NCBI GenBank assembly: GCA_017432545.1
Contig: JAFRJA010000055.1
Span: forward strand, 1 to 42,285
DNA length: 42,285 bases
Origin: Erysipelotrichaceae bacterium
GTDB lineage: Bacteria > Bacillota_I > Bacilli_A > Erysipelotrichales > Erysipelotrichaceae
Reading direction: 5' to 3'
Shown: positions 17,501 through 24,800 of the stretch, piece by piece
How positions within the stretch are numbered: the first letter of the stretch is position 1
Layout of the letters: each line of letters starts with the position of its first letter
The notes under the pieces: model-generated
What the model saw: the letters and a program-made list of their open reading frames with translations, nothing else
What the model was told of the DNA's origin: nothing
Database searches by the model: none
Translations under genes and position numbers: made by a program

Positions 17501-20495
17501 CATCCTGCGGATAAGTAAGAGCTTCCAGCTTGATGCTTTCCGTCTCATTCAGTTCAACGCCCAGAGTCTTAGCTGTATAGACCTCATTTTCATACATGAC
17601 ATCAATATCTGTTACAGCAGGAACAACTCTAACTACGATCGCATCAGAGATATTTGAACCATCCTTGGCTGTCGCAGTTATGATCACCGTTTTGATCTCG
17701 GTAAGTTTTTTGGCCGTCACCTTGCCAGCCGAAGTAACGGTGGCAATACTAGTATCGGAAGATGCCCAGGTGACAGTTTTGTTTGAAGCATCAGTATTTT
17801 CGATATTGGCTTTTAAAGTAATGGACTTGCCGGAAGCGACTTCACATGGCCCTGAGATCGTGACACCCTTGACCAACTTGGCAACATTAAGGGTGATCAC
17901 CCCGCTCTTGCCTGATCCGTCAGTTGCTTTGGCTGTGATCTTGACCGTACCCTTCTTGCTTAAAACGGTGACTACACCTTCTTCATTTACAGTCGCTATC
18001 TTGGTGTTAGAAGAAGACCAGGTCACAGCCTTGGAGGCATCTTCAGGTTCTGTCGATGCCATAAGCTGTAGCATTGTACTCTGTTCAGGAAGTTCAACAC
18101 CCAAAGTCCTGGAACTATAGTCTTCGCCTTCATATAAGATTTTGACCTTATTAACGGCAGGAACGACCGTGATCGCATGCTCAGCACTGATCCCGGAATT
18201 ATCTTTGGCTGTTGCATAAATCGTAACCGTTTTTATCTCTCCAAGATTTTTGGCCGTGACTTTACCTGCCGATGTAACAGTCGATATGCTCGTATCGGAT
18301 GATGACCAGGTCACAGTCTTATTGGATGCATTGGCAGGTCCTACGCTGGCTGTTAAAGTTACGGACTTGCCGGCAGCAAGTTCAGATGGCCCGGAAATGG
18401 TGATTTCCTCCACCAGTTTTGCCGCATTTATCGTCACGCTCGCACTCTTTCCTGAACCGTCAGTTGCCTTGGCTGTTATCTTGGCTGTACCCTTGGTGTT
18501 CAGGATAGAGACAACACCATCTTCATTTACCGTCGCGACTTTGGTATTGGAAGAAGACCAGGTCACAACTTTGGAAGCTTTATCAGGATAGACGTTCAAT
18601 TCAAGAGTGACAGTACTGTTAAGATCCTGATAGATCGTTTTGCCTGAAACATCGCTTCCCTGATATAGGATCTTTATTGATTCAGCCAAGGGAACGTCTT
18701 TACTAAGCTCGAAATTCAAAACTTCATGCTTATCCTGATAGCCCGAAGCCATGACATAGACATTGTATTCCTGTTCCTTGATCGCATCAGCTTTCAGCTC
18801 CTCAACACTGATGATGGCTTTATTTTCCTCCAGATCGATACTAATTGGCTGCTTTTCAGCCGTATTTGTGAATAATCCGTGTTCAACATGTTTTTTCTTT
18901 CTAATCGCATTGCCGGAAACGACTTTCTGATCAGAAATCAGTACTCTACCTCCAATCAGGCTCATCGTTCCATCTTCAGCGTAAACGGACCTCACATCCA
19001 AGGCCTTCAGATAATCATCATCTTCCGTATGAATGATCAGATCGGTATCTTCCTGATAGATCTCAACATCCTCAGGTACCAGCTGACCGCACAACAGATC
19101 GATCTCAAACTCATCAGAGACATATGCCGTTCCATAACCATATGAATAGACATTCAGATAACATTTATCAATGCCCTGACTATGATACACGTAGTTACAA
19201 AGATTCTCTTCAGGAATGAACACATAGCCATCATATAAGGAAATAACGGTATGATCCTGATCATTAGCATATTCATAATAATCGTTCCATGAATAATCAC
19301 TCCCTGTATATTCCATGACCAATTCAATCTTTTTATTGCCATCTCTGGCTACGACACCATTCAACCACTCCTGATTATCAGAATAGATATAGAACCCCTT
19401 GTCATATTCGACCCTGATTCCACTCGGAAGAGCTGTTTTCACGGAAGTCTCTATTATGGCTGTTGTATAAGCTTCTTCATAACCGTATGCATTAAATGAA
19501 AAATGATATTCACCAGAAGCCATGTAGTTTTCCTTAACGACAGATGCCGGGATCGTGATCTTGCCATCGGCATAGGTATATGCGACCTTTTCTTCGCCCA
19601 GTTCATTATCGACATAGGATCGGGAGTTTTTAAGATAAACATCGAGCCTATCATCGTTATAGATATTGATAAAACTGCCATCCTGAAAAGGATAGAGATC
19701 ACTGTTCTTTGAATAGATCTCCGGCTGAGCCAAAGCAGAAAGCCAGTTTTCGTCACCGCTGATGATGATCTCATCATCGATACAACTAATCGAATATGAA
19801 TCTTCTTCCGGAGCTGAATGCATGGCATGATTCAAAGTCAGCTTTTCACTAGAAGCATAATCGTCATAGCCAAGCACTTCGATACGAACACTGTGATCCC
19901 CGCTCAAGATACTGGACCAAATCATGGCGCTGTTTGGAATGGTCAGCAGATGATCATCCTCACTAAGATCAAAGGGTCTCCATGATGAACTATAGACTCC
20001 CCTTTCATATGAGTCTCCATCTCTTAAGAAATAAACTGTACCATAATTGATATAATTACCTTCTTCATCATAAGTTTCACCCATAGCCAGCGTCTTAAGC
20101 CAAGTAAGATTGCTGGAATAGATGAAGACATCACCATTGTCTTCTTCCCAGATCCGCACTTCGGAAGGAACATTTGAATTTTCAATTTCAGCTGTTTCGG
20201 GCAGTTCCTGTATAAGTGTCTCTATCTCCTCTTCGATCAGAGTTTCTTCTTCGCATGAAACATCCTCATCCTGCGCTTCCGGAAGAACTGTTTCTATCAC
20301 TTCTATATCCTGAGAAACATCATCTTCTTCCTCAGAAACATCGATCGTAACTTCTTCTGCAGGAATCTCTTCTTCAAATTCCTGGAATTCAATGGTCTCC
20401 TGCTCATCTTCCGCGTAAACAGTGAAGGAAGCATAAGAAAAAGAACCTGTGAACACCAGCAGTAAACTCATCAGCAATGTTATTATTCTTTTCAT
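11508..20495 (-). CDS. Giant secreted protein: GY repeats, nine Big_2 domains, two solute-binding and two PnrA/BMP domains
   Basis: 2995 residues, uninterrupted. Signal peptide (residues 1-28, ending YAE); acidic, low-complexity segment (~29-105); four GY-type beta repeats (~110-600, each ending like 'FNAYGYEEAYT'), resembling hemoglobin-interacting/DUF1533 repeats; nine Big_2 Ig-like domains (~603-1415, e.g. 'VTWSSSNTKIATV' with 'KGTVKITAKATDGSGK'). Then come a family-1 solute-binding domain (~1418-1790, 'YDITFWVDNQSDAF'), a small carbohydrate-binding-like module (~1799-1900, 'YIFVGSWSGWDNTDEE'), a PnrA/BMP domain (~1907-2235, 'YDVIFLADPGAIDDNGF'), a second family-1 domain (~2268-2650, 'QVIFWHTFTGDTQTI') and a second BMP domain (~2655-2995, 'GADVIWQLAGGLGNGV', 'IGTDIDQ'). 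The binding folds normally occur as single lipoproteins feeding ABC importers; none is nearby. No lipobox, LPXTG or SLH anchor is seen. Ligands are probably sugars and nucleosides by family, unproven. Confidence 0.9.
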   Translation of the reverse strand: MKRIITLLMSLLLVFTGSFSYASFTVYAEDEQETIEFQEFEEEIPAEEVTIDVSEEEDDVSQDIEVIETVLPEAQDEDVSCEEETLIEEEIETLIQELPETAEIENSNVPSEVRIWEEDNGDVFIYSSNLTWLKTLAMGETYDEEGNYINYGTVYFLRDGDSYERGVYSSSWRPFDLSEDDHLLTIPNSAMIWSSILSGDHSVRIEVLGYDDYASSEKLTLNHAMHSAPEEDSYSISCIDDEIIISGDENWLSALAQPEIYSKNSDLYPFQDGSFINIYNDDRLDVYLKNSRSYVDNELGEEKVAYTYADGKITIPASVVKENYMASGEYHFSFNAYGYEEAYTTAIIETSVKTALPSGIRVEYDKGFYIYSDNQEWLNGVVARDGNKKIELVMEYTGSDYSWNDYYEYANDQDHTVISLYDGYVFIPEENLCNYVYHSQGIDKCYLNVYSYGYGTAYVSDEFEIDLLCGQLVPEDVEIYQEDTDLIIHTEDDDYLKALDVRSVYAEDGTMSLIGGRVLISDQKVVSGNAIRKKKHVEHGLFTNTAEKQPISIDLEENKAIISVEELKADAIKEQEYNVYVMASGYQDKHEVLNFELSKDVPLAESIKILYQGSDVSGKTIYQDLNSTVTLELNVYPDKASKVVTWSSSNTKVATVNEDGVVSILNTKGTAKITAKATDGSGKSASVTINAAKLVEEITISGPSELAAGKSVTLTASVGPANASNKTVTWSSSDTSISTVTSAGKVTAKNLGEIKTVTIYATAKDNSGISAEHAITVVPAVNKVKILYEGEDYSSRTLGVELPEQSTMLQLMASTEPEDASKAVTWSSSNTKIATVNEEGVVTVLSKKGTVKITAKATDGSGKSGVITLNVAKLVKGVTISGPCEVASGKSITLKANIENTDASNKTVTWASSDTSIATVTSAGKVTAKKLTEIKTVIITATAKDGSNISDAIVVRVVPAVTDIDVMYENEVYTAKTLGVELNETESIKLEALTYPQDASKVVTWISSNTKVATVDEKGVVTFLNKKGTARITAKASDGSGKTGAVKLNVANLVKGITISGPNELAAGKSITLKADIENADASSKAITWSSSDTSVVTVSTSGKVAAKKLTEIKTATITAMARDGSGVFAEYEVKVVPAVNKVKILYEGEDYTAKTLGVELPEEGQSTTLRLETATEPEDASKSVTWSSSNTKIATVDQDGIVTVLSKKGTVKIAAKATDGSGKSGVITLNVAKLVKGITITGPNEVASGKSITLKANIENADASNKAVTWSSSNTSLATVSSSGKVTAKKVSEFEIVTITAKAKDGSGVYADYIIAIHPLATSVSILDKNHVRLLSGSVIEVRQEAGNVYQLYAQAQPEASMQVFTWTSSDKKIATVDENGLVSFTGKKGTVKITAKAADGSGKTMSVSFVHSDDADDEYVYDITFWVDNQSDAFMGLLQTQIERFNAQNPQESIKADIVYVPQIDAAVSDDVGAAADLFMFDQSGIDRLMQAAALNAVDNDYADVIRSNNDAASVEAVTYDGSIYAYPISTDNGYIMYYDKSVISQDIVDDLASLVEACEDNNKFFSFNYTSAWYNAAFFFGAGCMSRWNYDYSAEKFVSVNDTFDSDAGLIALKGMQILAKSNARNDSSSGQDFSKGSAVVVSGTWDYYTAKNILGDDLGIADLPSFTVDGQTYHPGSFSGHRLLGVKAQSDTVKATVLNKLALYLSSEQCQKERYESLSWAPSNLSVQHSDLLEDEPAIAALCAQSAYATPQRVIHDSWWSIAAELGVLAQEAENDEELSEGLKSYNEKLKNLFDHEDQYIFVGSWSGWDNTDEEYLLQKDGDILTIDIEIPESDYMGGRIVKYGEWGTDLGCKQVTIGSDLIEEYDEEDNYDNNIIFKRKGNYSLTADLSNKQIEIIKNGSEEYDVIFLADPGAIDDNGFNAYTLSGIREYCEEKDLYYTYLQPESDSDSDRMAVFEKAVEEYNASTVVAIGFLWDAALCQEIPSHPDVKVVFIDADDLYNIDYNYDGIDDSIDHQDNLAMITFAEQDCGYMAGYAAVKDGYRNLGFMGGVAVPAVIRFGYGFLEGAEDAAEDLGLAEGSICVNYTYVGSFTASDEITALADEWYDNGIQIIFSCGGNIVESIISAAKEDEEHRKIIGVDTDEYYSRATEGKECEPLFVTSAMKDVKSVVYNALKAAFEDGKAWGVYTANGLRRLGAKDDAAMLAPYRAENWISLSKEDYDAIKTKAVSVSGTLPTEEDGENGEPLDTYIYVLVNGESIPQSPQQVIFWHTFTGDTQTIIQNIIDDFNEEYEGVYVASQVSIPFADFDESVRENAGSEDGPSLVWLYPSSADEYVSKGVALDFYPYLESSEYINRVSDAVYAASTAYEGDGLYSLGLTISGSVMFYNKELLEKYDLAVPNTWQELLNACQVVVEGEKALGNEIYGFGPDSVDTLNITVMEQLGLDYVDDDDSVIDWSDQAFIEWLNWWKQAEEDGYFKLVDPESYHSGPFGNGKYLCFMGSSAGYAYISPQDFTVLTGPIPYFSEQNKYDEVSMRSLIGFKKSEKANEATARLAEYFTRSKYAAGLSWIYGSVSVFNDASDAASYQTYLSENPAVAALEQMKGYLGFRKTFNEQSQVKELLVAAIKSIIIDNRDLKLSLGQAQAQANKLLKGYTKIAVMIPCRGDGSYFDTIAAAADEINGEENGIRVDVFECDPNYEGNEENWMNWYGNLCQNGEYDLIISGSSSYEGFLYEACERYPDQRFANYHYDSLPDGGVPSNCYCINYDNAQMGYVTGALIGAISNSGIVAVVVGIDSKAMNQFISGWCQVLTDMDVKYVIAYPGSFSDTALGKTVAQSQIDKGADVIWQLAGGLGNGVIEACSENDDVWAIGTDIDQHAQFIESKPAWANSILTSAMKKTDVGTRILCEDADEGTLLAKLGTDETLGIAQGAVGVVENDFYLANTSEEVRDRLAAEILKVKNGEVEVIDCLKWSDEEYETLWPALRDGNRLN
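16250..18690 (-). repeat. Tandem DNA repeats encoding nine Big_2 domains
   Basis: The Big_2 stretch is built from alternating A-type ('VKILYEGEDY...') and B-type ('ITISGPNE...') domains, four A/B pairs plus a ninth A-like domain, with about 540 bases per pair. At DNA level the start of one pair (17041-17090) and of another two pairs away (18118-18167) match over 50 bases with a single mismatch seen, an offset of 1077 bases. Such similarity points to recent duplication or gene conversion and makes the repeat number likely to vary between strains. Confidence 0.8.
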
Positions 20496-20562
20496 ATCAG
20501 GCTATAATCCTTTCATATCCTCATGAATTATTACACTTATATTTTATTAGATAAACACGACA

Positions 20563-20592
20563 ATTATAAACAAAAACGACCCGTTAACGCAA
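20563..20592 (-). promoter_or_regulatory. Hybrid promoter for the 2995-residue protein gene, -35 inside the IS end
   Basis: On the minus strand TATAAT (20563-20568) lies 18 bases from TTGCGT (20587-20592), and that -35-like hexamer is inside the terminal inverted repeat of the IS. Transcription would start near 20556, about 60 bases before the ATG; GAAAGGA precedes the ATG by about 11 bases. An alternative native promoter, TTGTCG-16-TATAAG, lies closer to the gene. Confidence 0.4.
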
Positions 20593-20600
20593 ATTGTTGA
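20577..20600 (+). repeat. IS terminal inverted repeat, left
   Basis: 24 bases beginning CGACCCGTTAACGC; exact complement of 21773-21796. It contains the TTG of the inward -35 box of the transposase promoter and an outward TTGCGT. Confidence 0.85.
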
Positions 20601-20626
20601 CACTGTGTGCTGGTATATAATATAAA
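20597..20626 (+). promoter_or_regulatory. Transposase promoter
   Basis: TTGACA (20597-20602), 18-base spacer, TATAAA (20621-20626). The -35 box begins in the left inverted repeat. A second -10-like TATAAT at 20616 has too short a spacer (13). Start of transcription is expected near 20633, leaving a leader of about 170 bases before the TTG start. Confidence 0.6.
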
Positions 20627-20627
20627 T

Positions 20628-20746
20628 GCCAGACAAAACAAATATATGTAAGAATAAGATGTTTTTTAGTAGGATATCAGTCTTATGGTTTTGTCTGACG
20701 ATAAATCTCACCTGATATCCTACTCAAAGACAGTGAGATATTTATG
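20628..20746 (+). ncRNA. Structured leader RNA with interleaved stems upstream of the transposase
   Basis: Three perfect or near-perfect complementary pairs are arranged A-B-A'-C-B'-C': A CAGACAAAAC (20630-20639) with 20688-20697; B AGTAGGATATCAG (20668-20680) with 20712-20724, 13 of 13; C TAAATCTCAC (20702-20711) with 20733-20744, with a 2-base bulge. A further 6-bp pair (20654-20659 with 20681-20686) strengthens A. Because B crosses both A and C, the RNA must either form a pseudoknot or switch between alternative folds. It sits between the transposase promoter and its start codon, so control of transposase expression is the simplest reading. I do not recognise it as a named RNA family. Confidence 0.5.
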
Positions 20747-20806
20747 AAAAGCCAGACACACGAATCATCTTACCGCAAGCTTTTTTAAAAACTTGAAGAA
20801 GGCTCT

Positions 20807-21763
20807 TTGAACATAATCGAAGAGAATCTGATCATCAGGATCAAAGAAGACTATCAGCGTTACCACAGGAATGATTTCAAGCGCTTTGAGATCCTGTTAA
20901 AAGATTTGAATCAAAAAACACAATGTCCAAACTGCGGATCACCATATCTGGTATCTTTCGGAAAATCTGCTTCAGGCAGCCATCGTTACCGCTGCAGGGA
21001 CTGCAGGAAAACCTTTTCGACATCCACCGGTTCTTTATCGCATTCTTCTAAAGTCAACATTGACGCCTGGTTCGTTTTTCTGGAGTGCATCCTTTCCGGA
21101 ACTTCTGTAAGAGCCGCATCCATTGCCGCTAAAATAGCTCCCAAGACCGGGTCAGAGTGGATGTCTAAGATCTTTGTTTCCTTAAAAGACTATCAGGAAT
21201 CCATAAAACTGTCTTCCCCCATCTACGTTGACGAGACTTACGTCCATGTCGATAAAAGCAGGATCTATTATACGGAGGAAGTCGGCAAGAGAAAGAAAGT
21301 GAGAAAACTTCCAAGAGGCATATCAAGAAATATGATCTGCATTCTGGTGGCTACCGATTCACGCAGATCGATCGCCAGGATCCTCAATGAGGGAAGGCCG
21401 CAAAGACTCAATGTATTCAGACAGTTCGCTCCGCACATAAAAGAAGGTTCACACATCATTGGCGATGAAGATAACGCCTTGACCTACACGGCAAAGAAGC
21501 TTTCGCTTACAAGAACTGTTTATAAGTCAAATACGCAGGAAGCGTACGATAATCTTGAACCGGTCGGTCAACTGTGCGATCGCATCAAATTCTTTATTGG
21601 AAAGCACAGAGGGTTCAAGAAGGATCTTCTGCAGGATTATCTGAACCTGGCGATCTTCATCGACAATGAGAAATCGGAAAACAAAGATCTCTACACTGTA
21701 ACCGAAAAACTGCTTAAAAGGATCTTTTCCTACAGCAGGGATATCAACAGTTCGATAAAATAA
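20807..21763 (+). CDS. IS1595-family (ISXO2-like) transposase
   Basis: 318 residues from TTG at 20807, preceded by GAAGAAGG. An N-terminal zinc ribbon ('CPNCGSPYLV', then 'YRCRDCRKTFS', ~39-66) is followed by the ISXO2-like RNase H-fold domain: 'SSPIYVDETYVHVDK' (first Asp, ~141), 'GSHIIGDEDNALTY' (second Asp, ~219) and the C-terminal 'KHRGFKKDLLQDYLN' region where the third acidic or Asn residue lies. The same frame continues upstream to an ATG at 20744 (MKSQTHESSYRKLF) but is broken by TAA at 20786. The true N-terminus may therefore have been lost to a nonsense mutation, or a 14-residue leader peptide may be read first. The catalytic region looks intact. Confidence 0.85.
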   Translation: MNIIEENLIIRIKEDYQRYHRNDFKRFEILLKDLNQKTQCPNCGSPYLVSFGKSASGSHRYRCRDCRKTFSTSTGSLSHSSKVNIDAWFVFLECILSGTSVRAASIAAKIAPKTGSEWMSKIFVSLKDYQESIKLSSPIYVDETYVHVDKSRIYYTEEVGKRKKVRKLPRGISRNMICILVATDSRRSIARILNEGRPQRLNVFRQFAPHIKEGSHIIGDEDNALTYTAKKLSLTRTVYKSNTQEAYDNLEPVGQLCDRIKFFIGKHRGFKKDLLQDYLNLAIFIDNEKSENKDLYTVTEKLLKRIFSYSRDINSSIK

Positions 21764-21772
21764 GCACATTCA

Positions 21773-21796
21773 TCAACAATTTGCGTTAACGGGTCG
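21773..21796 (-). repeat. IS terminal inverted repeat, right
   Basis: 24 bases, the exact complement of 20577-20600, starting 10 bases after the transposase stop. Confidence 0.85.
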
Positions 21797-21797
21797 T

Positions 21798-21837
21798 ACA
21801 AAAAAGGCAGATACAGCTGTTTAAGCCATATCTGCCT
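21798..21837 (-). terminator. Rho-independent terminator of the 2186-residue protein gene
   Basis: On the minus strand a 9-bp stem AGGCAGATA (21829-21837, complement at 21805-21813) is followed directly by TTTTTGT, 19 bases after the stop codon. The IS right end begins one base beyond the U-tract. Confidence 0.85.
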
Positions 21838-21855
21838 GACGATCATCATTAATAC

Positions 21856-24800
21856 TTATTTTGCCTTGACCGCTGTCGAAGCATCCTTGATCGTCAGCTT
21901 CAAAGTCGTGGTCTTAAGACCCTTGATGCTCTTGTCAGCCAAGGATTGCCTGTAGGTGGCGTAGTCACCGGCATAACTGATAATGATCGTGACATTTGAA
22001 GTTGAACCGGCTTTCATATTGGCCGCATCCTTAAGGAAGACGACGATACTATGATCCGTCATGTCATATTCAAAGTCATAGACCAGCGAATCGGAGAACC
22101 AGACATCGGCTATCTGACCAAAGCCAAGCTCACTCAAAGCGATCCTGCCGACTTCAATGTTCTGATAAGAAGTATCATAAGCATTCAAAGTCGTCTGGGA
22201 AAGCTTTAAGGTCGGAGCCTTTCTGGCCAGTTTGATTGACACGGTTGTTTCCAATGTATCGCCAGTATCAAGAGCGATGCTGACGGGTTCATTCTTTAGT
22301 GTCTGATCCTTCAGACCTTCTTTCTTCAAAGTGAAGACGATCTTTCCCTCTTCATTTAAAGAAACATCGACGTTTTCCGAAGTCGTGCTTACAGCGCTGA
22401 CGTTGGCTGTGATATTGCTCAACTTGATCGTGCCAAGACAATTGGTCTCACTTGATGGATCAAGCTGATTGATCGAACCCTTGATCGAGACAGAGGCTTT
22501 AGCTTCAGCTTCATAGACACTGACCTTGAGATTAATGGCTGTACCACGTTGGGCATTGGAATAGACCGGAACGATACTGACATTATATGTTCCTTTAGCC
22601 GGTATCTCATTGCCATTCTTTTTCAACGAGAAGCTGATGCTGTTGTCTTCGATAGAAGGTGAAAATACCAGGACATCGTCTCCTTCAACCATAAATTCAT
22701 TAACGGCTGCTCCGGCCGGCATATTGGCCAGATTGAAGGTAAGTGTCGCTTTCTCATTAGGATAGTTCCTGTTGAGCTTGATACTTGAAGCGGAAAGAGT
22801 CAGCTTTGGTAAAGCAGTACTTACTTTGACCGTCAAAGTGACATTCTTTAAGGCCACATCATTATCTTTGACCTTAATATACGGCGTGATCGTATACTTG
22901 TAGCTACCTTCCACAACATTGTCCGAATCAAGCCAGACATGGATCATACCGCTTTCATAGGCGATATTTAAACCTTTCTTGCTGCCATTGTCCCCATTGG
23001 AATAGTCTTCCTTGAAAGAGACACTGCTGATCGGATAGTCTTCATTGGAAGAGTTAATATAAAGCCTAAAGTCAGGATTGAAGTTCTTGTTCATGGTGAG
23101 AACGTTCTTGACCAGCCATTCAGGCAGGAAAGCCGACAAGGAAGCAGTTGGCAGAGTCTTAACCGACTTGAAAGTGATCGTTGACTCGCTATATAAAGCC
23201 CTGTCATATCCCTCGTAATAGACTCTGACCTTGCCTTTAAGTATCCTGTCTGAAGATAAGCTGACTTTACCATTCTCATCCATTGATGCCCAGCTATCCA
23301 CAAATTCTACCGTGTAAGCTTCAGCACATGTGACTGCTAAACTTAAAGCCGAATCATCATCCAAAGCGGAATTATATGTACCTGAAGACTTGACCGTCGT
23401 CTTAGGCTTGGTAACGGAGACGGCAACAGTGTACTTGAACTCATATGGCTCATCTTCACCAACAAGTTTGACACTGAGTATCTCGTTGTAGCTCTTGGCA
23501 GCCATATCCTGTTTAGCACGAATATTAAGCACACCATCCTTATAATCAGTGATAAAGTCTTCCTCGTTTGTCTTGGCGTTTTTCAAAGAAACGCTTTCGA
23601 TAGAGGAACCCTTGATCGCATGGATCTTTACATCCGTACCGGCATATAAATACTTATTGACCGTGATCTTAGCCGATTCAAGCACAGGCGTATAATCGAC
23701 GACCCTGACGATGATCTGCCTGCTGATCGGATCGGAACCCTTAGGATTGGAAGAAACCGTGGCCTTGATCGCTGTCTGACCGGCCTTCTTGATCGTCACT
23801 GTGCCATCTGCAGCTACAGATAATACGGAGGTATCGATCGGTGCATATGCCACCTTTTCAACCGTAACCAGATCACCCAGTTTGTCTTCACCAAACGGCA
23901 GGAGCATGAAACTGTTCTTAACAGCTTTTTTACCGCTTAAAGTGATATAAAGGATCCCGCTTTCTTCATCAAATACCTGCTCATCAACGATGTGTTCATC
24001 ATCTTTCACTTCAAACTGAAGCGAATTAACGGTCCTTGCAACGACCTTCAGACTGAAGGTGACACTTCTGTTTTGCGGGTCATCATTCAGTTTGGCTGTA
24101 AGCTTGACAGTACCGGGCTTTAAGGCGGTGACTATACCGTTTTCATCGATCATCGCGATCGCATTGCCCGCTGAAGAGAAAGTCAATTCTTCAGGTGAGA
24201 TGATCTCATTTCCGGTCTTGATGATCAGCTTAGCCGAATCTAAAGCTTCAATTCCCGCACTTGCAACATAACCTTCGATGGAAGCGGCAAGTTTGGCACC
24301 CTTTTGAATCGGATAGATCGTAAAGACACATGTTGCACTCTTACCTTCATACAGTTTCGCACTGATTGTGACCTGTCCGGCATTCAAGAAGGTTACCAGT
24401 CCATTTTCATCGACAGTCGCAAGCTCACTATTTGAAGAAGAATAAGTGACCTTTAAGCCCAATGAAGTATCATATTTCGGAACGATCTGACAGGTATCGC
24501 CGACCGTCACATCTTTCTTGACCGGTGTGATCGAGAAAGAAACATTGCCAGGCGGAACGATGCTGACGGGGATCGAATCGACGAATTCGTTTCCTTCGAT
24601 CTGAGCCGACAGTGTTAGTTCCCCGATCGAAAAAGCGCTCAATAATCCATTTTCATTAACAGAAGCTATCGCTTCATCCGAAACCTTCCACGTAACCTTG
24701 TTATCCGTATTGACCGTAAACTGATGTGAACTTCCTATGATCAGAGTGGCTGCAGACTCAGAAATCAGCGGGAAGTCGACATACAGGTCTAATTGTTCGT

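Larger units (their letters stand above)
20577..21796 (+). mobile_element. IS1595-family insertion sequence (about 1220 bp)
   Basis: The element is bounded by perfect 24-bp inverted repeats and carries one transposase gene. Flanking octamers are aacaaaaa (20569-20576) and tacaaaaa (21797-21804), an 8-base target duplication with one mismatch, the size usual for this family. It sits between the two giant surface-protein genes in the opposite orientation to both. The right flank is the U-tract of the upstream gene's terminator. Confidence 0.82.

Noticed and set aside
16582..18591. Several long plus-strand open frames opposite the Big_2 repeats (16582-17043, 17065-17514, 17596-18120, 18250-18591)
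   Set aside because: They are mirror images of the repeats in the antisense strand, with periodic Val/Thr/Leu content, no start signals and no recognisable domains.
16250..18690. Possible CRISPR-like repeats
   Set aside because: The period is about 270 or 540 bases, inside a coding frame, with no short repeat-spacer pattern; it is explained by Big_2 domains.
20660..20716. Leader peptide starting at ATG 20660 (MFFSRISVLW...) in the IS leader
   Set aside because: The upstream purines are weak and the sequence is better explained by the base-paired stems; not supported as a gene.
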